Below are positions 52,964 to 63,438 of a stretch of 64,000 nucleotides of DNA, piece by piece; the stretch's first letter is position 1; each line of letters starts with the position of its first letter. A model generated the notes under the pieces. It made no database searches and was not told where the DNA came from. It saw only the letters and a program-made list of their open reading frames with translations. Location: positions 2,477,501 to 2,541,500 of the forward strand of contig NZ_CP026692.1 of assembly GCF_002949795.1 (NCBI RefSeq), written 5' to 3'. This DNA is from Nostoc sp. 'Lobaria pulmonaria (5183) cyanobiont'. GTDB taxonomy: Bacteria; Cyanobacteriota; Cyanobacteriia; Cyanobacteriales; Nostocaceae. Position numbers and translations under genes: made by a program.

Positions 52964-54112
52964 TTACGCTCTACGACTTAGTGGTAGAGGTCGCTGTGCT
53001 AAAACTCCTTTATAAAGTTCTTCCAGCAGACTAATATTTTTACTAAGGGTATAGCGGTCTAATACACGCTGTCTAGCTTTTTGCCCTAGTAAGGTTGTTA
53101 ACTCTGGATGGTCTTGCAACACTGGCAAGAGAGTTCTTAATTGCGATCGCGCTGTTTTGGTACTAATAACTACACCTGCGCCCTTTTCCAATACTTCTCC
53201 ATCTGCACCCACATCTGTTGCTAAACAAGCCAACCCACACGACATTCCTTCTAACAGAGATAAGGACAAACCCTCTACCAATGAAGGCAAAACAAATACA
53301 TCTGCGCCCCGCAAAATTTCGATGCGTCGGTCTTCATCAGCGACAAATCCCAACCAGATAATGCCGTATTCTGAACCAAAAAACGGCTCTAAGGAAGACT
53401 TCAAAGGCCCGTCGCCAACAATTAGCAACTTACTACCAGGCGCCATTGCCGACTGCTTCCAAGCGCGGAGGAGAGCTTCGACATTTTTCTCTGGCGCTAT
53501 ACGACCCTGATAAACAAATAAGCGTTCGGCTTTAAATTCTGCTTTTATTTTAGAAAGTCCTGGAGAATACTTGGTGGTATCAACACCATTGGGAATTACG
53601 GCAATATTTTCTTCCCTTACGCCCATCCCTGCCAATAATTCTCGCTGAATTTGAGAAAATACAATCACGCGATCGTAGTTAACTAAAAAAGGTGCGTAGA
53701 GCTGATAAGCCAAAAGTTGTGTTCCTGATACCAGCTTTGCCCCCTTGCCAGCAAATGGTGTGTGAAAAGTGGCAACTAGGGGCAACCTCAATTCCTCACA
53801 GATTTCCGGTAGAAAAAAGTCTAGAGGAGATAATGTCAAGGAAGCATGGACTACGTCTGGTTTGATTTCCCGCAGTGAATCGGTTAAAACTTTGGTGGCT
53901 TTAAAAGTGGGAATTGTATAAACCTGGGACTTGTAAATGAAAGGTAAGGAAACCTCTCGAAGATTTGGCCAATTATCAGGTTCAGACTCTTCCTGGGCGA
54001 AGTGAAGAAAGCTAACTTGATGTCCCCTATCTAGTAAGGCATTTGTAATTTCTCGACTGTAGGTGACATTGCCGCAAAATGGTGATTTTTTTCCAATCCA
54101 GGCTATACGCAT
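52964..54112 (-). CDS. GT4-family glycosyltransferase
   Basis: The 382-residue product has the GT-B fold: MRIAWIGKKSPFCGNVTYSREI at the start, a middle FVYQGRIAPEKNVEALLRAWK, and the donor-site VLPSLVEGLSLSLLEGMSCG (E-x7-E). It should use a nucleotide-sugar to build lipid-linked or cell-surface glycans in the cytosol. The acceptor is not known. Stands alone; the MFS-recO pair lies upstream on the same strand after 357 bases. Confidence 0.85.
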   Translation of the reverse strand: MRIAWIGKKSPFCGNVTYSREITNALLDRGHQVSFLHFAQEESEPDNWPNLREVSLPFIYKSQVYTIPTFKATKVLTDSLREIKPDVVHASLTLSPLDFFLPEICEELRLPLVATFHTPFAGKGAKLVSGTQLLAYQLYAPFLVNYDRVIVFSQIQRELLAGMGVREENIAVIPNGVDTTKYSPGLSKIKAEFKAERLFVYQGRIAPEKNVEALLRAWKQSAMAPGSKLLIVGDGPLKSSLEPFFGSEYGIIWLGFVADEDRRIEILRGADVFVLPSLVEGLSLSLLEGMSCGLACLATDVGADGEVLEKGAGVVISTKTARSQLRTLLPVLQDHPELTTLLGQKARQRVLDRYTLSKNISLLEELYKGVLAQRPLPLSRRA

Positions 54113-54469
54113 TCTTTATTTAGCTGTAAGAAAAGCGGGTTGAATCTATTACTTGTGTGTCCTTTGTGATTTTTATTTTATCTAGTTATACTTGCTGGTT
54201 TTTTTATTTATTAAAAATTTCCACAACTTTCTACTAGTTTAAAAGCTTATTGTCAGCTGATTAAACTAGTGGATTTATGGCTTTATTTATTTTAGTTATA
54301 AGTTGTTAATTTCTAATATTTAAACAACTTATTCTGACTAATTGTCAGATTTATATCCGGCAAGTATGTGATAAATTTTCACTGGCAACAGTTTACCATG
54401 AACACAAAAGCTTTAAGGAAATTATTAATTACATCAAAGTAATGAATAATAACTCCTGTTAGCTGATAA
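54113..54469. other. AT-rich spacer
   Basis: No gene and no HIP1 site is seen. The stretch is AT-rich, with short imperfect repeats only. Confidence 0.5.
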
Positions 54470-56137
54470 CTACTTGTGTGAGTTATACCAAGTTAATATA
54501 CCTCCTGAAAAGACGATCACAGCTAATCCCAGAAAAACTACCTGTAATCCCAGAAAGGTTTCTGCGACACCAGCTAATGCTAAAGGTAAGGAGAGGGCAA
54601 TATTAATTACATTGTTCTGCAAGCCAAAAACTTTACCACGCATTTCTGGAGGTGTTTCTGTTTGGATTGCAGTTTGCATGGGAATTCCCACTAGTGCCCC
54701 AAAGATACCTAAGAGCATCACCAGTAACAATACGAGCCACAGTTGAGTTGTAAATACTGACAGACCAATCAGGGATGCTGCCATACCCATACAACCACAC
54801 AGACTTAGCTGAGTATAGGAGAAGCGTTGACCAAATTGACCGAGAATTGCTGCTCCACCAGCGATGCCAACACCGCCAGCTGCTAGTAAAAAGCCAAACT
54901 GAGAGGCTTTCATGTTAGGAATTATTTCCGCCATCCGAACGGCTAAAACAGTTAATGCTGCAAAGACAGAAAACAAGATAATCAGTTGAAGCAAAGCATT
55001 GCGGACGCGCTGATTTGCTTTTAGATAGGCAAAACCGTCTCGCAAGTCAGAGAATACGTGAGGGAATTCTGTATCGGGGTGGTGGTGTTTTTCCTTAGTT
55101 GCCAGGAGGAACAAAATTAGTCCAGCGATCGCATAACTGCCACCAACTAAAAGTTCTTTGCCCAAACTACCACTACCACCAATTTGCAGCCAAAGTCCAT
55201 CAGCGATCGCTAACAATGGTTCTCCAACAGCAAACCCAACAATCACCGATGCCATCATCGTTGTCGTATAAAGTGAATTTGCCGAGAGTAAATCCTGTTC
55301 TTCTACGATTAAGGGAATTGCCGCCTGTTCCGCCGGTGCAAAAAACTGTGTCAGCGTGGAAACTAAAAAAGTCACACCCAGAATGATTAAAAAACCCACT
55401 GGCAGCACTCCTATGGGTTTCCAGTCATGAGTCAACCACAGTAGGAAGGGAATTGACAAAACCAGGATGCCACGCCAAATATTTGTTGCCACCAGCACAG
55501 CCTTTTTCGACCAGCGATCGACAAATACACCAGCAACGGAACCAAACAATACGGCTGGAATAGTAAAAGCCATCATCAAGACTGATACCCAACCACTAAT
55601 ACTCTGATTACTTCCTTGAAACTGAGTATTAATCAAGGCAATCATCAAGACTAAATAAACTTTATCTGCTAGTTGAGAAAAAACTTGACCGCCCCAAAGA
55701 GCCAAGAAATTAGGATTTTTTAATACAGGTAAAAATCCTAGCTGTTTTACATTCCCTGCAATAGCTTCTCCACCTGAACCAGATCCATCTAATTTCGGTA
55801 ATTCTTTTTCTGGGATAGTGGTTACTGGCAAATTATGCCCATTGCTAGCGCCGTTACTATCTACCTCAGCAGTGGTTAATTTTTCCTCTGATTGTGTTTC
55901 TGATTGGCTTGGAAGATCGGTTTTTGGGATCTCCTCTGTCCAACTTTGATCGTTTTGAGAAACGTCTTTTGGGGACATTTCTTGGCCATTTATTTGACTA
56001 GGTGTAGACTTGGAAAGGGCACTCAAGTGATTTCTGACTGTAGGATCTGATACCCTATTCTGTTTTTTGGCGAGGTTTGGTGACAAAGGCAGGATTTTCT
56101 TATCTAAATCAGACGGTTGCATCATGGTTGGCAGCAA
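54470..56137 (-). CDS. MFS transporter with long hydrophilic N-terminus
   Basis: The 555-residue protein has about twelve membrane segments from near residue 140 ([27 protein letters not shown]...) to the end, with the MFS loop [17 protein letters not shown]. The first 135 residues are Ser/Gln/Glu-rich and probably disordered. Such transporters export lipids, drugs or sugars; substrate unknown. Its start overlaps the end of recO by 29 bases on the same strand, so the two are cotranscribed. ATGs at residues 5-6 are alternative starts. Confidence 0.8.
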   Translation of the reverse strand: MLPTMMQPSDLDKKILPLSPNLAKKQNRVSDPTVRNHLSALSKSTPSQINGQEMSPKDVSQNDQSWTEEIPKTDLPSQSETQSEEKLTTAEVDSNGASNGHNLPVTTIPEKELPKLDGSGSGGEAIAGNVKQLGFLPVLKNPNFLALWGGQVFSQLADKVYLVLMIALINTQFQGSNQSISGWVSVLMMAFTIPAVLFGSVAGVFVDRWSKKAVLVATNIWRGILVLSIPFLLWLTHDWKPIGVLPVGFLIILGVTFLVSTLTQFFAPAEQAAIPLIVEEQDLLSANSLYTTTMMASVIVGFAVGEPLLAIADGLWLQIGGSGSLGKELLVGGSYAIAGLILFLLATKEKHHHPDTEFPHVFSDLRDGFAYLKANQRVRNALLQLIILFSVFAALTVLAVRMAEIIPNMKASQFGFLLAAGGVGIAGGAAILGQFGQRFSYTQLSLCGCMGMAASLIGLSVFTTQLWLVLLLVMLLGIFGALVGIPMQTAIQTETPPEMRGKVFGLQNNVINIALSLPLALAGVAETFLGLQVVFLGLAVIVFSGGILTWYNSHK

Positions 56138-57059
56138 AATAAGAGTCGATCAAGGTAGCAGAGCGGATAGGGCGACCTAATTGATACTGAGCATACTGGC
56201 GCAAAATCTGCTCAACAGATAACCAGTCATAATCTCTAGCACCATCAATTTGCATTATCTCTGGTTGTGACAGATGTTGAAGCAAAGCTAGTTCCATAGC
56301 ACCCAAACGACTAGAAATCACAGGTATTTCTTGCCGATGCACAACAATTGTTTGGGTATTGGGCATGGAGGATGGGACATTGGGCATGGGGTATTGGTTA
56401 TTAATCTCCCCCTGCTCCCCTGCTCCCCTGCTCCTTTGCCTCTCTGCCCTCATCTCCCTCTCCCCCTCTTTTCGTAAACGTTCCCTAGCTTCTAAGGAAA
56501 CCGTTCCACCCGCAGGGATGCTAAATCCTACCTGCCAATTGGGGTCTGTGAAGTTTGGCTTAAGGGAACATTGAGATAGGCAGCAGATTTGCACTTGTGG
56601 CGTCAGTCCTGCTAAGGCTAAAAGGTGAAATACACCATGAGCCAGATGAGCCAAAACACCAGATGGATTTGCACTAGACACCGCCTCTAAGCGATGGAGA
56701 TGTTCATTGAACAAATCATAAAGTTCTTCTTGGGGTTGTTCGCTCAAAGCTTCACACAGAACTATTTCTGCTAAATATTGACTGGCAGCCAGTTTTCCCA
56801 AATCTTTAGCTAAACCAGGATAAGTTTTTAACGTCTGTGCTTGAGTAATTTTATCAAGCGATCGCCCTTTGGCAATCAATAGTTCATTCACAACGAACAT
56901 TCCACTCCTACCGCCCAGGCTGGAGTTGTGCTTACGTGATCCTGGAGCCACGGCTCGAATTAGACCGAATTCTCGTGTCAAAATCGTCACTATTTTATCC
57001 GATTCTCCTAGCGCCTGGGTTTTAAGATTAATACCAGTTGCTTTGTAGGTTCTACTCAT
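56109..57059 (-). CDS. recO: DNA repair protein RecO
   Basis: RecO loads RecA at gaps with RecR. The 316-residue protein has an OB-fold start ([28 protein letters not shown]) and a helical part with [13 protein letters not shown] and two or more cysteines (ICCLSQC) of the partial zinc site. A segment of about 40 residues near 200-240 ([18 protein letters not shown]..) is encoded by purine-rich and ATGCCCAAT repeats and is not part of the family. The start codon lies next to a TCATTAG repeat. Confidence 0.9.
   Translation of the reverse strand: MSRTYKATGINLKTQALGESDKIVTILTREFGLIRAVAPGSRKHNSSLGGRSGMFVVNELLIAKGRSLDKITQAQTLKTYPGLAKDLGKLAASQYLAEIVLCEALSEQPQEELYDLFNEHLHRLEAVSSANPSGVLAHLAHGVFHLLALAGLTPQVQICCLSQCSLKPNFTDPNWQVGFSIPAGGTVSLEARERLRKEGEREMRAERQRSRGAGEQGEINNQYPMPNVPSSMPNTQTIVVHRQEIPVISSRLGAMELALLQHLSQPEIMQIDGARDYDWLSVEQILRQYAQYQLGRPIRSATLIDSYFAANHDATV
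56350..56465 (-). repeat. Heptamer and GCAGGGGA repeats inside recO
   Basis: Read on the minus strand, GGAGCAGGGGAGCAGGGG units are followed by ATGCCCAATGTCCCATCC-type units. They remain in frame and insert a low-complexity loop in RecO. Confidence 0.75.
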
Positions 57060-57149
57060 TAGTCATTAGTCACTAGTCATTAGTAGTTATTAATCATTGG
57101 TCAAGGGTCATTAGCTTAGGACAAATGACAAATGACAAAGGACAAATGA
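57060..57149. repeat. TCATTAG/GACAAAT repeats between deoC and recO
   Basis: TCATTAGTCACTAG units are followed by GACAAATGACAAATG units, the same family as in the ribosomal cluster. Confidence 0.8.
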
Positions 57150-57830
57150 CTATTCACCCTTTCCCAAGTTATCGCGCTGACGGATCAAATCCATACCGCG
57201 AGATGTGCCTAATCTAGTAGCACCCGCTACGATTAAGTCTAGGGCTTGATTGATAGTGTGTATACCACCTGAAGCCTTAATTCCTACCCTTTCTTTTGCC
57301 AATTCCTGCAAAAGTCGCACATCTGCCACTGTGGCACCACCATTCCAACCTGTACTAGTTTTTAAGAATGCTGCTCCCGCCTCCATAGCTATTTCAGCAG
57401 CTATTTTTTTCTCTGTATCTGTCAACAGGTTAGTTTCCAAAATTACCTTGACCGTTTGCCCAGTCTCTTCGCAAATTTCGGCAATCTCCCGGTGGACTTC
57501 TTCAGTTTTGCCAGCTTTCAACCAGCCCAAGTTCATAACCACATCCAACTCAGTGGCCCCACTATCCGCCGCTTCTTGAGCTTCATACAGTTTCACGGCT
57601 GAAGTTGTTGCACCAGAAGGAAATCCTATCACCGTACAGACTTTGGGGTCTTTACCGTGGAGGAGTTCGACTGCTTGCTTAACATTAGCGGGGAACAGAC
57701 AAACCGCCGCAAAGTTGAATCTATATGCTTCTTCACACCATTGCTCAACCTGCTCTGGAGTAGCCGTTGGCATTAACAGGGAGTGATCGATAAATGGCGC
57801 AATATCAATGTCTGGATAGTCTGCTGCCAT
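57150..57830 (-). CDS. deoC: Deoxyribose-phosphate aldolase
   Basis: DeoC cleaves 2-deoxyribose 5-phosphate to glyceraldehyde 3-phosphate and acetaldehyde through a Lys Schiff base. The 226-residue TIM-barrel product has [19 protein letters not shown] at the start, [14 protein letters not shown], the catalytic [11 protein letters not shown] near residues 152-162 and [11 protein letters not shown]. Complete and single. It lies upstream of recO on the same strand, separated by repeats. Confidence 0.93.
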   Translation of the reverse strand: MAADYPDIDIAPFIDHSLLMPTATPEQVEQWCEEAYRFNFAAVCLFPANVKQAVELLHGKDPKVCTVIGFPSGATTSAVKLYEAQEAADSGATELDVVMNLGWLKAGKTEEVHREIAEICEETGQTVKVILETNLLTDTEKKIAAEIAMEAGAAFLKTSTGWNGGATVADVRLLQELAKERVGIKASGGIHTINQALDLIVAGATRLGTSRGMDLIRQRDNLGKGE

Positions 57831-57994
57831 CGTGTCTTGTGCCAGTGATTGATTATTAAACTATATAAAAAATTGAAACATTTCTTATATATATATTAAA
57901 CCACATTTATTACGAGTTTATCCTGAAAACTAACTGCTGACTTGTCTTGAATATCAGCTTTAGAGATATCCCGGAATTACAGCAAGTATTGAAG

Positions 57995-59179
57995 TTAACC
58001 CTTAGTAGTAGTAATACTAGGAAGATCAACGGTGTTTTTTACACTATTTCCTAAGAAGTTAATAATAGTTTGAGCTAATGCCTGGGATGCCAAATATGGG
58101 ACACCGTTACCAATAGTTTTAAACATATTAGTAAGTGACATATTTTCTGGAAGTACAAAATTTGCAGGCAAAGATTGGATAGCTAAAGCTTCTGCTACAG
58201 AAATTCGCCGGACTTTGTAAGGATGTAAATGTACTTCATTATTTCCATAGCAAGCTGTCGGAGAGTAACGCCATCTATGCAGACGCTTGAAAGACTTTTT
58301 AGAATCATCTCCTTCATCAATAGCAGCAAATCTTGTGATACCTGCCCTTGGTTGAAAACAGTTTTCAGCATTAGGATGTTTCAGAACGTTATTTTTTCTA
58401 AACCAGTATTCAACTGTTAGTTCTTCAGGTATGCCATCAGGACAAGGTATTAGAGAATTTTCTTGGAATGGTTCACACTTACGCCAGGGGTAGGCAAAAA
58501 CTTTTTCGTGAGGATATAAAATATAATTATCCCAAGGAAAACACCTCTCAGTTAGTAACTTTTCAGTACCGACTTTTATTCCTATATCCTGAATCAAATT
58601 ATTTTTGAAACCAATTAAAATAATTCTTTCTCTATCCTGGGGTACGCCATATTCGATAGCATTAATTAGTCGTTCTGTTAATATATAGCCTGCTTCGTGT
58701 AATTGTTGCTTGAGGGATTCAAAAAATAAACGGTGTTTTGTTGTCTTCCATAAACCCTTAACGTTCTCGAATAAAAAGAAGTCGGGAATGTTTTGGCAAA
58801 TTAATTCAATGTATGAAGCGGAAAGCTTACCATTCTCTCCCAAACCTCCTCTATTTTTCCCACCAATAGAAAAATCAGGACAAGGAGGCCCACCGATGAA
58901 ACCAATTATATTATGAGATTTGCGGCAGTCTTTGACTAATTTTTTCAGGTGTTGTACTTCCTTTCCGACAATAAGTTTTGTTACATCTGCTGCTTCACCG
59001 TGATGATATCCATATTCAGGCGATCGCATTTTCAGAACTTCTCGTGAATGGCGATAGGCGGCGATGAATGGGGCGAAGATTTCATTAACATAAACAATAT
59101 TAAAACCGCTAGTTTCAAAACCTAAATCGAGGAAACCTGAGCCAGCAAAAAAAGAGAAAATACAAGGGTGATCGCTCAT
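57995..59179 (-). CDS. Solitary C5-cytosine DNA methyltransferase
   Basis: The 394-residue protein has the ordered motifs of C5 methyltransferases: I FSFFAGSGFLDLGFE near 8-22, IV GGPPCPDFS near 96-104 (catalytic Cys; the next residue is Pro where Gln is usual), VI ENV near 138, VIII QDRERI near 180 and a C-terminal motif X-like TIGNGVPY. The target domain lies near 230-320. No restriction enzyme or Vsr gene is beside it, so it may be an orphan enzyme for gene control. Recognition sequence unknown. Confidence 0.85.
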   Translation of the reverse strand: MSDHPCIFSFFAGSGFLDLGFETSGFNIVYVNEIFAPFIAAYRHSREVLKMRSPEYGYHHGEAADVTKLIVGKEVQHLKKLVKDCRKSHNIIGFIGGPPCPDFSIGGKNRGGLGENGKLSASYIELICQNIPDFFLFENVKGLWKTTKHRLFFESLKQQLHEAGYILTERLINAIEYGVPQDRERIILIGFKNNLIQDIGIKVGTEKLLTERCFPWDNYILYPHEKVFAYPWRKCEPFQENSLIPCPDGIPEELTVEYWFRKNNVLKHPNAENCFQPRAGITRFAAIDEGDDSKKSFKRLHRWRYSPTACYGNNEVHLHPYKVRRISVAEALAIQSLPANFVLPENMSLTNMFKTIGNGVPYLASQALAQTIINFLGNSVKNTVDLPSITTTKG

Positions 59180-59551
59180 TGAATTACTAGTACGAGCAAA
59201 AAGTATTATTAGTATTCAGATTTTAGGAAAATGGGTTATGTGCGTCACTTCTAGAGAGAGTTAATACTAACTATCCCAATTTGGTTGTAAGGGTTAGTAA
59301 AATATAATATACTTAGGGCTTCTACGTAAGTACAAATCAAAAAATAACAATTGAAAAACTGCTTAAATAGTAAAAAAATTTACAGTTTCCCTAAGTATTA
59401 CATCTCAAAGTTTACTCAATCTTTAAGGAAAATGCCTGACATAAAAAGAGTCTGGAGTCACAATTAAATATAGGGGTTTCCAAGCCCCAATGATATTTCA
59501 GACAAATATTTGTCATTAAATAAAAAGCCGGGGTACTTCGGACTAAATTTT
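59180..59551. other. AT-rich divergent spacer
   Basis: No gene is seen. The stretch separates the methyltransferase and glycosyltransferase genes and should contain both promoters. A short GGGG..CCCC hairpin lies near 59473-59488. Confidence 0.5.
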
Positions 59552-60826
59552 ATGCGGATTTTAATTTACTCCTACAACTACTATCCAGAACCGATTGGTA
59601 TTGCCCCACTGATGACTGAATTAGCAGAGGGACTAGTGAAACGTGGGCATGAAGTGCGTGTAGTTACCGCTATGCCCAACTACCCTGAGCGGCAAATTTA
59701 CCAGGAATATCGGGGCAAATGGTATGTCAACGAATATAAAAATGGCGTTCAAATTCAACGCAGTTACGTTTGGATTCGCCCACAACCCAACCTATTAGAT
59801 CGGGTGTTATTAGATGCTAGTTTCGTAGTCACTAGCTTTGTACCCGCCCTCATCGGTTGGCGCCCAGATGTGATTCTCTCAACATCGCCATCCTTGCCAA
59901 GCTGTGTACCAGTTGCGCTTTTAGGATGGTTACGTGCTTGTCCTGTGATTTTAAATCTACAAGATATCTTACCAGAAGCAGCCGTCCATGTCGGTCTGCT
60001 GAAAAATAAATTACTTATCCGGTTGTTTACATTATTGGAAAAATTTGCCTACAGCAGTGCCAGTAAAATTAGCGTCATTGCTGATGGGTTTGTGGACAAT
60101 TTGCGCTCTAAGGGCGTAGAAGCTGACAAAATTGTGCAAATTCCCAATTGGGTTGATGTAAATTTTATTCGTCCTTTGCCTAAAGAAGATAATGCTTTCC
60201 GCACAGCACATAATCTAAACGGCAAATTTGTAGTACTGTATTCTGGTAACATTGCCCTAACCCAAGGCTTAGAAAGCGTTGTCAAAGCTGCTTCTGTGTT
60301 GCGCCATATCCCAGATATTGTCTTTGTCATCGTTGGAGAGGCAAAAGGTCTACAGCGATTGCAACAGGAATGTCTAGACTGCGGCGCAGATAATGTGTTG
60401 TTACTGCCATTTCAACCCCGCAAAGATTTGCCACAAATGTTAGCAGCTGCGGATGTTGGTTTAGTGGTGCAAAAGAAAAATGTTGTATCCTTCAATATGC
60501 CGTCAAAAATTCAAGTGCTACTTGCTAGTGGAGGGGCCTTAATTGCCTCTGTCCCCGACAATGGTACGGCAGCAAGAGCCATTAGGCAAAGTGGCGGCGG
60601 AGTTATTGTTCCTCCAGAAGATCCCCAAGCTTTAGCAATGGCAATTTTAGATTTGTACCAAAACCCCGAAAAAGTCAAAACTCTGGGTTACAAAAGTCGC
60701 CAATATGCCGTTGAGCAATATGCTTTTGAGCAAGCTTTAAATCAGTATGAGTCTTTGTGTTACTCATTGACAGCAGAACGTAGAGCAATTCAGTCTACAG
60801 GGATAGTTACGAAACAAGAAGTTTAA
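59552..60826 (+). CDS. WbuB-like GT4 glycosyltransferase
   Basis: From ATG 59552 the product is 424 residues and begins MRILIYSYNYYPEPIGIAPLMTELAEGL, with RGHEVRVVTAMPNYPE, VILSTSPSLPSC, VLYSGNIALTQGLES and a donor-site segment with VPPEDPQALAMAI. This is a GT-B fold of the WbuB/capsule type, probably adding a sugar to a lipid-linked exopolysaccharide precursor at the membrane's inner face. A TTG at 59510 would add 14 residues and is less likely. No other glycan genes are adjacent. Confidence 0.85.
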   Translation: MRILIYSYNYYPEPIGIAPLMTELAEGLVKRGHEVRVVTAMPNYPERQIYQEYRGKWYVNEYKNGVQIQRSYVWIRPQPNLLDRVLLDASFVVTSFVPALIGWRPDVILSTSPSLPSCVPVALLGWLRACPVILNLQDILPEAAVHVGLLKNKLLIRLFTLLEKFAYSSASKISVIADGFVDNLRSKGVEADKIVQIPNWVDVNFIRPLPKEDNAFRTAHNLNGKFVVLYSGNIALTQGLESVVKAASVLRHIPDIVFVIVGEAKGLQRLQQECLDCGADNVLLLPFQPRKDLPQMLAAADVGLVVQKKNVVSFNMPSKIQVLLASGGALIASVPDNGTAARAIRQSGGGVIVPPEDPQALAMAILDLYQNPEKVKTLGYKSRQYAVEQYAFEQALNQYESLCYSLTAERRAIQSTGIVTKQEV

Positions 60827-61434
60827 TCTTTGTAGCAAAGTTATGCTGCATCTGTAGAAATTGCAATTATGCCCTTATATCTAAGTAATAGCAGATATTT
60901 AGGGTAATAGATTTTACTTAAAGTTATATAGCAATAGATAAGTAGGTTTTTAGGTGGATTGTTGAACTAAAATCTCACGGCTTCACTTCATTCAATCCGT
61001 GGGTAATCGATTAAAAGGTATTTTACAATATTTAATACTCTACGTATAAAAATCGCACTTTTGCTAGACCAGTCATTAGTATGCTGTGTTATGTCGTAAT
61101 TTTTAGCAAACAGTATAAAGCCTAGATATCCCGTTATCTGCGAATTACTAGCTTTACATTACATATTATGCTGTTTGATGAATCTGCGATTATTTTCGTT
61201 GTCAATTCTTGCTGAAAAGCTATTGGTTAATTTATTGCTGCACAATAACCATCAGCAATCAGCAGTTGCGGATATCGAAATCTAAACAGCCAATTAATCA
61301 AACCAGGCCCATAGACACCTATTTTTTTGTTAGTATTCAAAAAAACCTATTGACACATTTGTCAGATCAATTGTTTGTTGTTTGTAAGTAAATGTCAACA
61401 ATTGTTTCAAAAGGAAGAAAGCACCTGAGGTTTA
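60827..61434. other. Non-coding AT-rich spacer
   Basis: No open frame with protein character is seen on either strand. A CACGGCTT..ATCCGTGGG imperfect hairpin lies near 60978-61004. Otherwise nothing was recognised. Confidence 0.5.
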
Positions 61435-61893
61435 ATGACTGATTATTTCCAAGGAAATTTCCCATTGCAATCTGTCCCACTGACGAAGAGTGCGGTAATA
61501 AGCCACGGCGAAACCGAAGAGGCGAGCGAAAAATTAGCTGCAACGATCGCGATTGCGGCATCAGACCGCAAAGCAGGTGAGATTTTATTGCTCAAAGTAG
61601 CAGAGGTATCTTATCTAGCTGATTACTTTGTGATGATGACTGGCTATTCTAAGGTACAGGTCAGGGCGATCGCTCAAGCAATTGAAGGAAAAGTCGAAAC
61701 TGAGTTGCAACGGCGTCCCTTAAGGACAGAAGGAAAAGTCGAGGGAAGTTGGGTACTACAAGACTACGGTGATGTGATCGTTCACATCATGATGCCCAAA
61801 GAACGGGAGTTTTATAATTTAGAAGCGTTCTGGATTCATGCAGAGCGTATTTCCCTTCCAGAATCTGATGAGGGTGAGGGTAAGCCAACATGA
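61435..61893 (+). CDS. rsfS: Ribosome silencing factor RsfS
   Basis: RsfS binds L14 on the 50S subunit and blocks subunit joining when nutrients are low. The 152-residue product has IAASDRKAGEILLLKVAEVSYLADYFVMMTG, VRAIAQAIEGKVE, EGSWVLQDYGDVIVHIMMPKEREFYNLE and WIHAERI, all conserved. The stop overlaps the next start by four bases (ATGA), so translation is coupled. rplN, its binding target, is elsewhere in the window. Confidence 0.94.
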   Translation: MTDYFQGNFPLQSVPLTKSAVISHGETEEASEKLAATIAIAASDRKAGEILLLKVAEVSYLADYFVMMTGYSKVQVRAIAQAIEGKVETELQRRPLRTEGKVEGSWVLQDYGDVIVHIMMPKEREFYNLEAFWIHAERISLPESDEGEGKPT

Positions 61894-62390
61894 TTAAGTC
61901 TTCGGTTTCAAACTGCCCAGTTCCTACAGACCAACAACCACTCAATGAATACGAAGAGTTAAAAACTTCCTGGCTGTTTCGTGATACTACTTTAGATTGG
62001 CGCGAGTATATCACGAAACTTGTTTGGATTTGGGGTTTATCTTGGCTTTTTGCTGGGCCGATAGCTGCGGCAAGTTTTCCCCCTCACAAGTATATTGCAC
62101 ATTTTCTTCTGTGCGGTGCAGCTGGAGCAAGTGTTGGGTTAGTGCTGATACTGGTAAGGTTGTACTTAGGCTGGTTCTACGTGTGCGATCGCCTTTGTAG
62201 TCCCACAGTATTTTATGAAGAGTCCGGCTGGTACGACGGTCAAACTTGGACAAAGCCACAGGAAGTCCTCAACCGCGATCGCTTAATTGTTGCATACGAA
62301 ATCAAACCCATTTTGCGACGGTTACAATTTACCTTTGCTGGCTTGGCGGGAATGTACGTTATTGGTACTATAGGTTGGCATTTGTTTTAA
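61890..62390 (+). CDS. CGLD27-family membrane protein
   Basis: The 166-residue protein begins with a PVPTDQQPLNEYEELKTSWLF segment and has two membrane spans (WIWGLSWLFAGPIAAASF and FLLCGAAGASVGLVLILVRLYLG), then YEESGWYDGQTWTKPQEVLNRDR and a third hydrophobic end. This matches the CGLD27 family of cyanobacteria and chloroplasts; in algae the family is tied to photoprotection or iron homeostasis. It overlaps rsfS by four bases. Confidence 0.8.
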   Translation: MIKSSVSNCPVPTDQQPLNEYEELKTSWLFRDTTLDWREYITKLVWIWGLSWLFAGPIAAASFPPHKYIAHFLLCGAAGASVGLVLILVRLYLGWFYVCDRLCSPTVFYEESGWYDGQTWTKPQEVLNRDRLIVAYEIKPILRRLQFTFAGLAGMYVIGTIGWHLF

Positions 62391-62396
62391 AGAATT

Positions 62397-62448
62397 ATTG
62401 GTCATTGGTCATTAGTCTTTAGCTAAAGACTAATGACCAATGACCAAT
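62397..62448. repeat. Perfect 52-bp palindrome
   Basis: ATTGGTCATTGGTCATTAG and its exact complement meet at TTTAGCTAAA, giving two 26-base arms with no spacer and no mismatch. It is made of TCATTGG-type heptamers and begins six bases after the CGLD27 stop. It may stop transcription in both directions or form a cruciform. Confidence 0.85.
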
Positions 62449-62484
62449 GACTAATTAATTAAAAAAGGTAATAAATATAAACCC

Positions 62485-63438
62485 ATGACAATGGGAAAAC
62501 GAACTCAAGCCACAGCACTGGAAGTCCGGTTGCTGCGGGAAGGTATTATTGAATCCAGGCATATAGTCCAAGCTGTTGTCTGCGACGAACGAGGACGGGT
62601 TCTAACCGTTGCTGGAAATTCTGAAACTGCTGCATTTATCCGTTCAGCCCTCAAACCATTTCAGGCACTGGCTGTCACCACAACAGGTACACTGGAACGC
62701 TATCAACTCAGCGATCGCGACTTAGCAATTATCACAAGTTCCCATAAAGGAAGAATAGATCAAGTCCGACAGGTATTTAACATCCTTTGGCGGGCGGATC
62801 TTGACCCAACTATACTCCAGTGTCCAATTCCTGAAGGCAAACACAGTCCTTTGGAATACAATTGCTCTGGAAAACATGCGGGAATGTTAGCTGTTTGTCA
62901 GCAACGCCATTGGCCCTTGAATAATTACTTGGATCGCAAGCACCCAATACAGCAGTTAATTTTGGGCAAAGTAGCAGAGTTGCTGCGAATGCCAGCAGCA
63001 GAATTTATCAGCGCTCATGACGACTGTGGCGCACCAACTTATCTGATGCAACTCGGTCACATGGCATCTTTATATGCACTGTTGGCCTCTAGTACCAACT
63101 TGGATATGGAGCGCATCGTCCGTGCCATGACTCATCACCCCGCAATGGTAGCAGGAGATGGAGAATTTGATACGGAACTGATGCGCTTAACTCCAGGAGA
63201 ACTAGTCAGTAAAACTGGTGCCGAAGGAGTGCAGTGCATTGGTAGACTCGGTGAAGGCTTGGGATTGGCAATCAAAGTCATGGATGGGGCAAAACGGGCA
63301 AAATATGCCGTTGCTATTCACTTACTCCAGCAAATGGGGTGGATTAGTCCCAGCGCCGCCGAAAGCCTCTCAGAAAAGTTTGTCACCTTGGGAAAATACA
63401 AGCGTTTAGAAGTAATTGGAGAATTATCATTTTTGTAG
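62485..63438 (+). CDS. L-asparaginase (AnsA-II/PF06089 type)
   Basis: The 317-residue protein fits the thermolabile Rhizobium-type asparaginase family: LREGIIESRHIVQAVVCDERG, FIRSALKPFQALAV, the ITSSHKG motif, CSGKHAGMLAVC with the catalytic-type Ser/Lys, and SAHDDCGAPTY near residues 173-183. It should hydrolyse asparagine to aspartate and ammonia in the cytosol. Single gene. MTMGKR could start at either ATG. Confidence 0.82.
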   Translation: MTMGKRTQATALEVRLLREGIIESRHIVQAVVCDERGRVLTVAGNSETAAFIRSALKPFQALAVTTTGTLERYQLSDRDLAIITSSHKGRIDQVRQVFNILWRADLDPTILQCPIPEGKHSPLEYNCSGKHAGMLAVCQQRHWPLNNYLDRKHPIQQLILGKVAELLRMPAAEFISAHDDCGAPTYLMQLGHMASLYALLASSTNLDMERIVRAMTHHPAMVAGDGEFDTELMRLTPGELVSKTGAEGVQCIGRLGEGLGLAIKVMDGAKRAKYAVAIHLLQQMGWISPSAAESLSEKFVTLGKYKRLEVIGELSFL

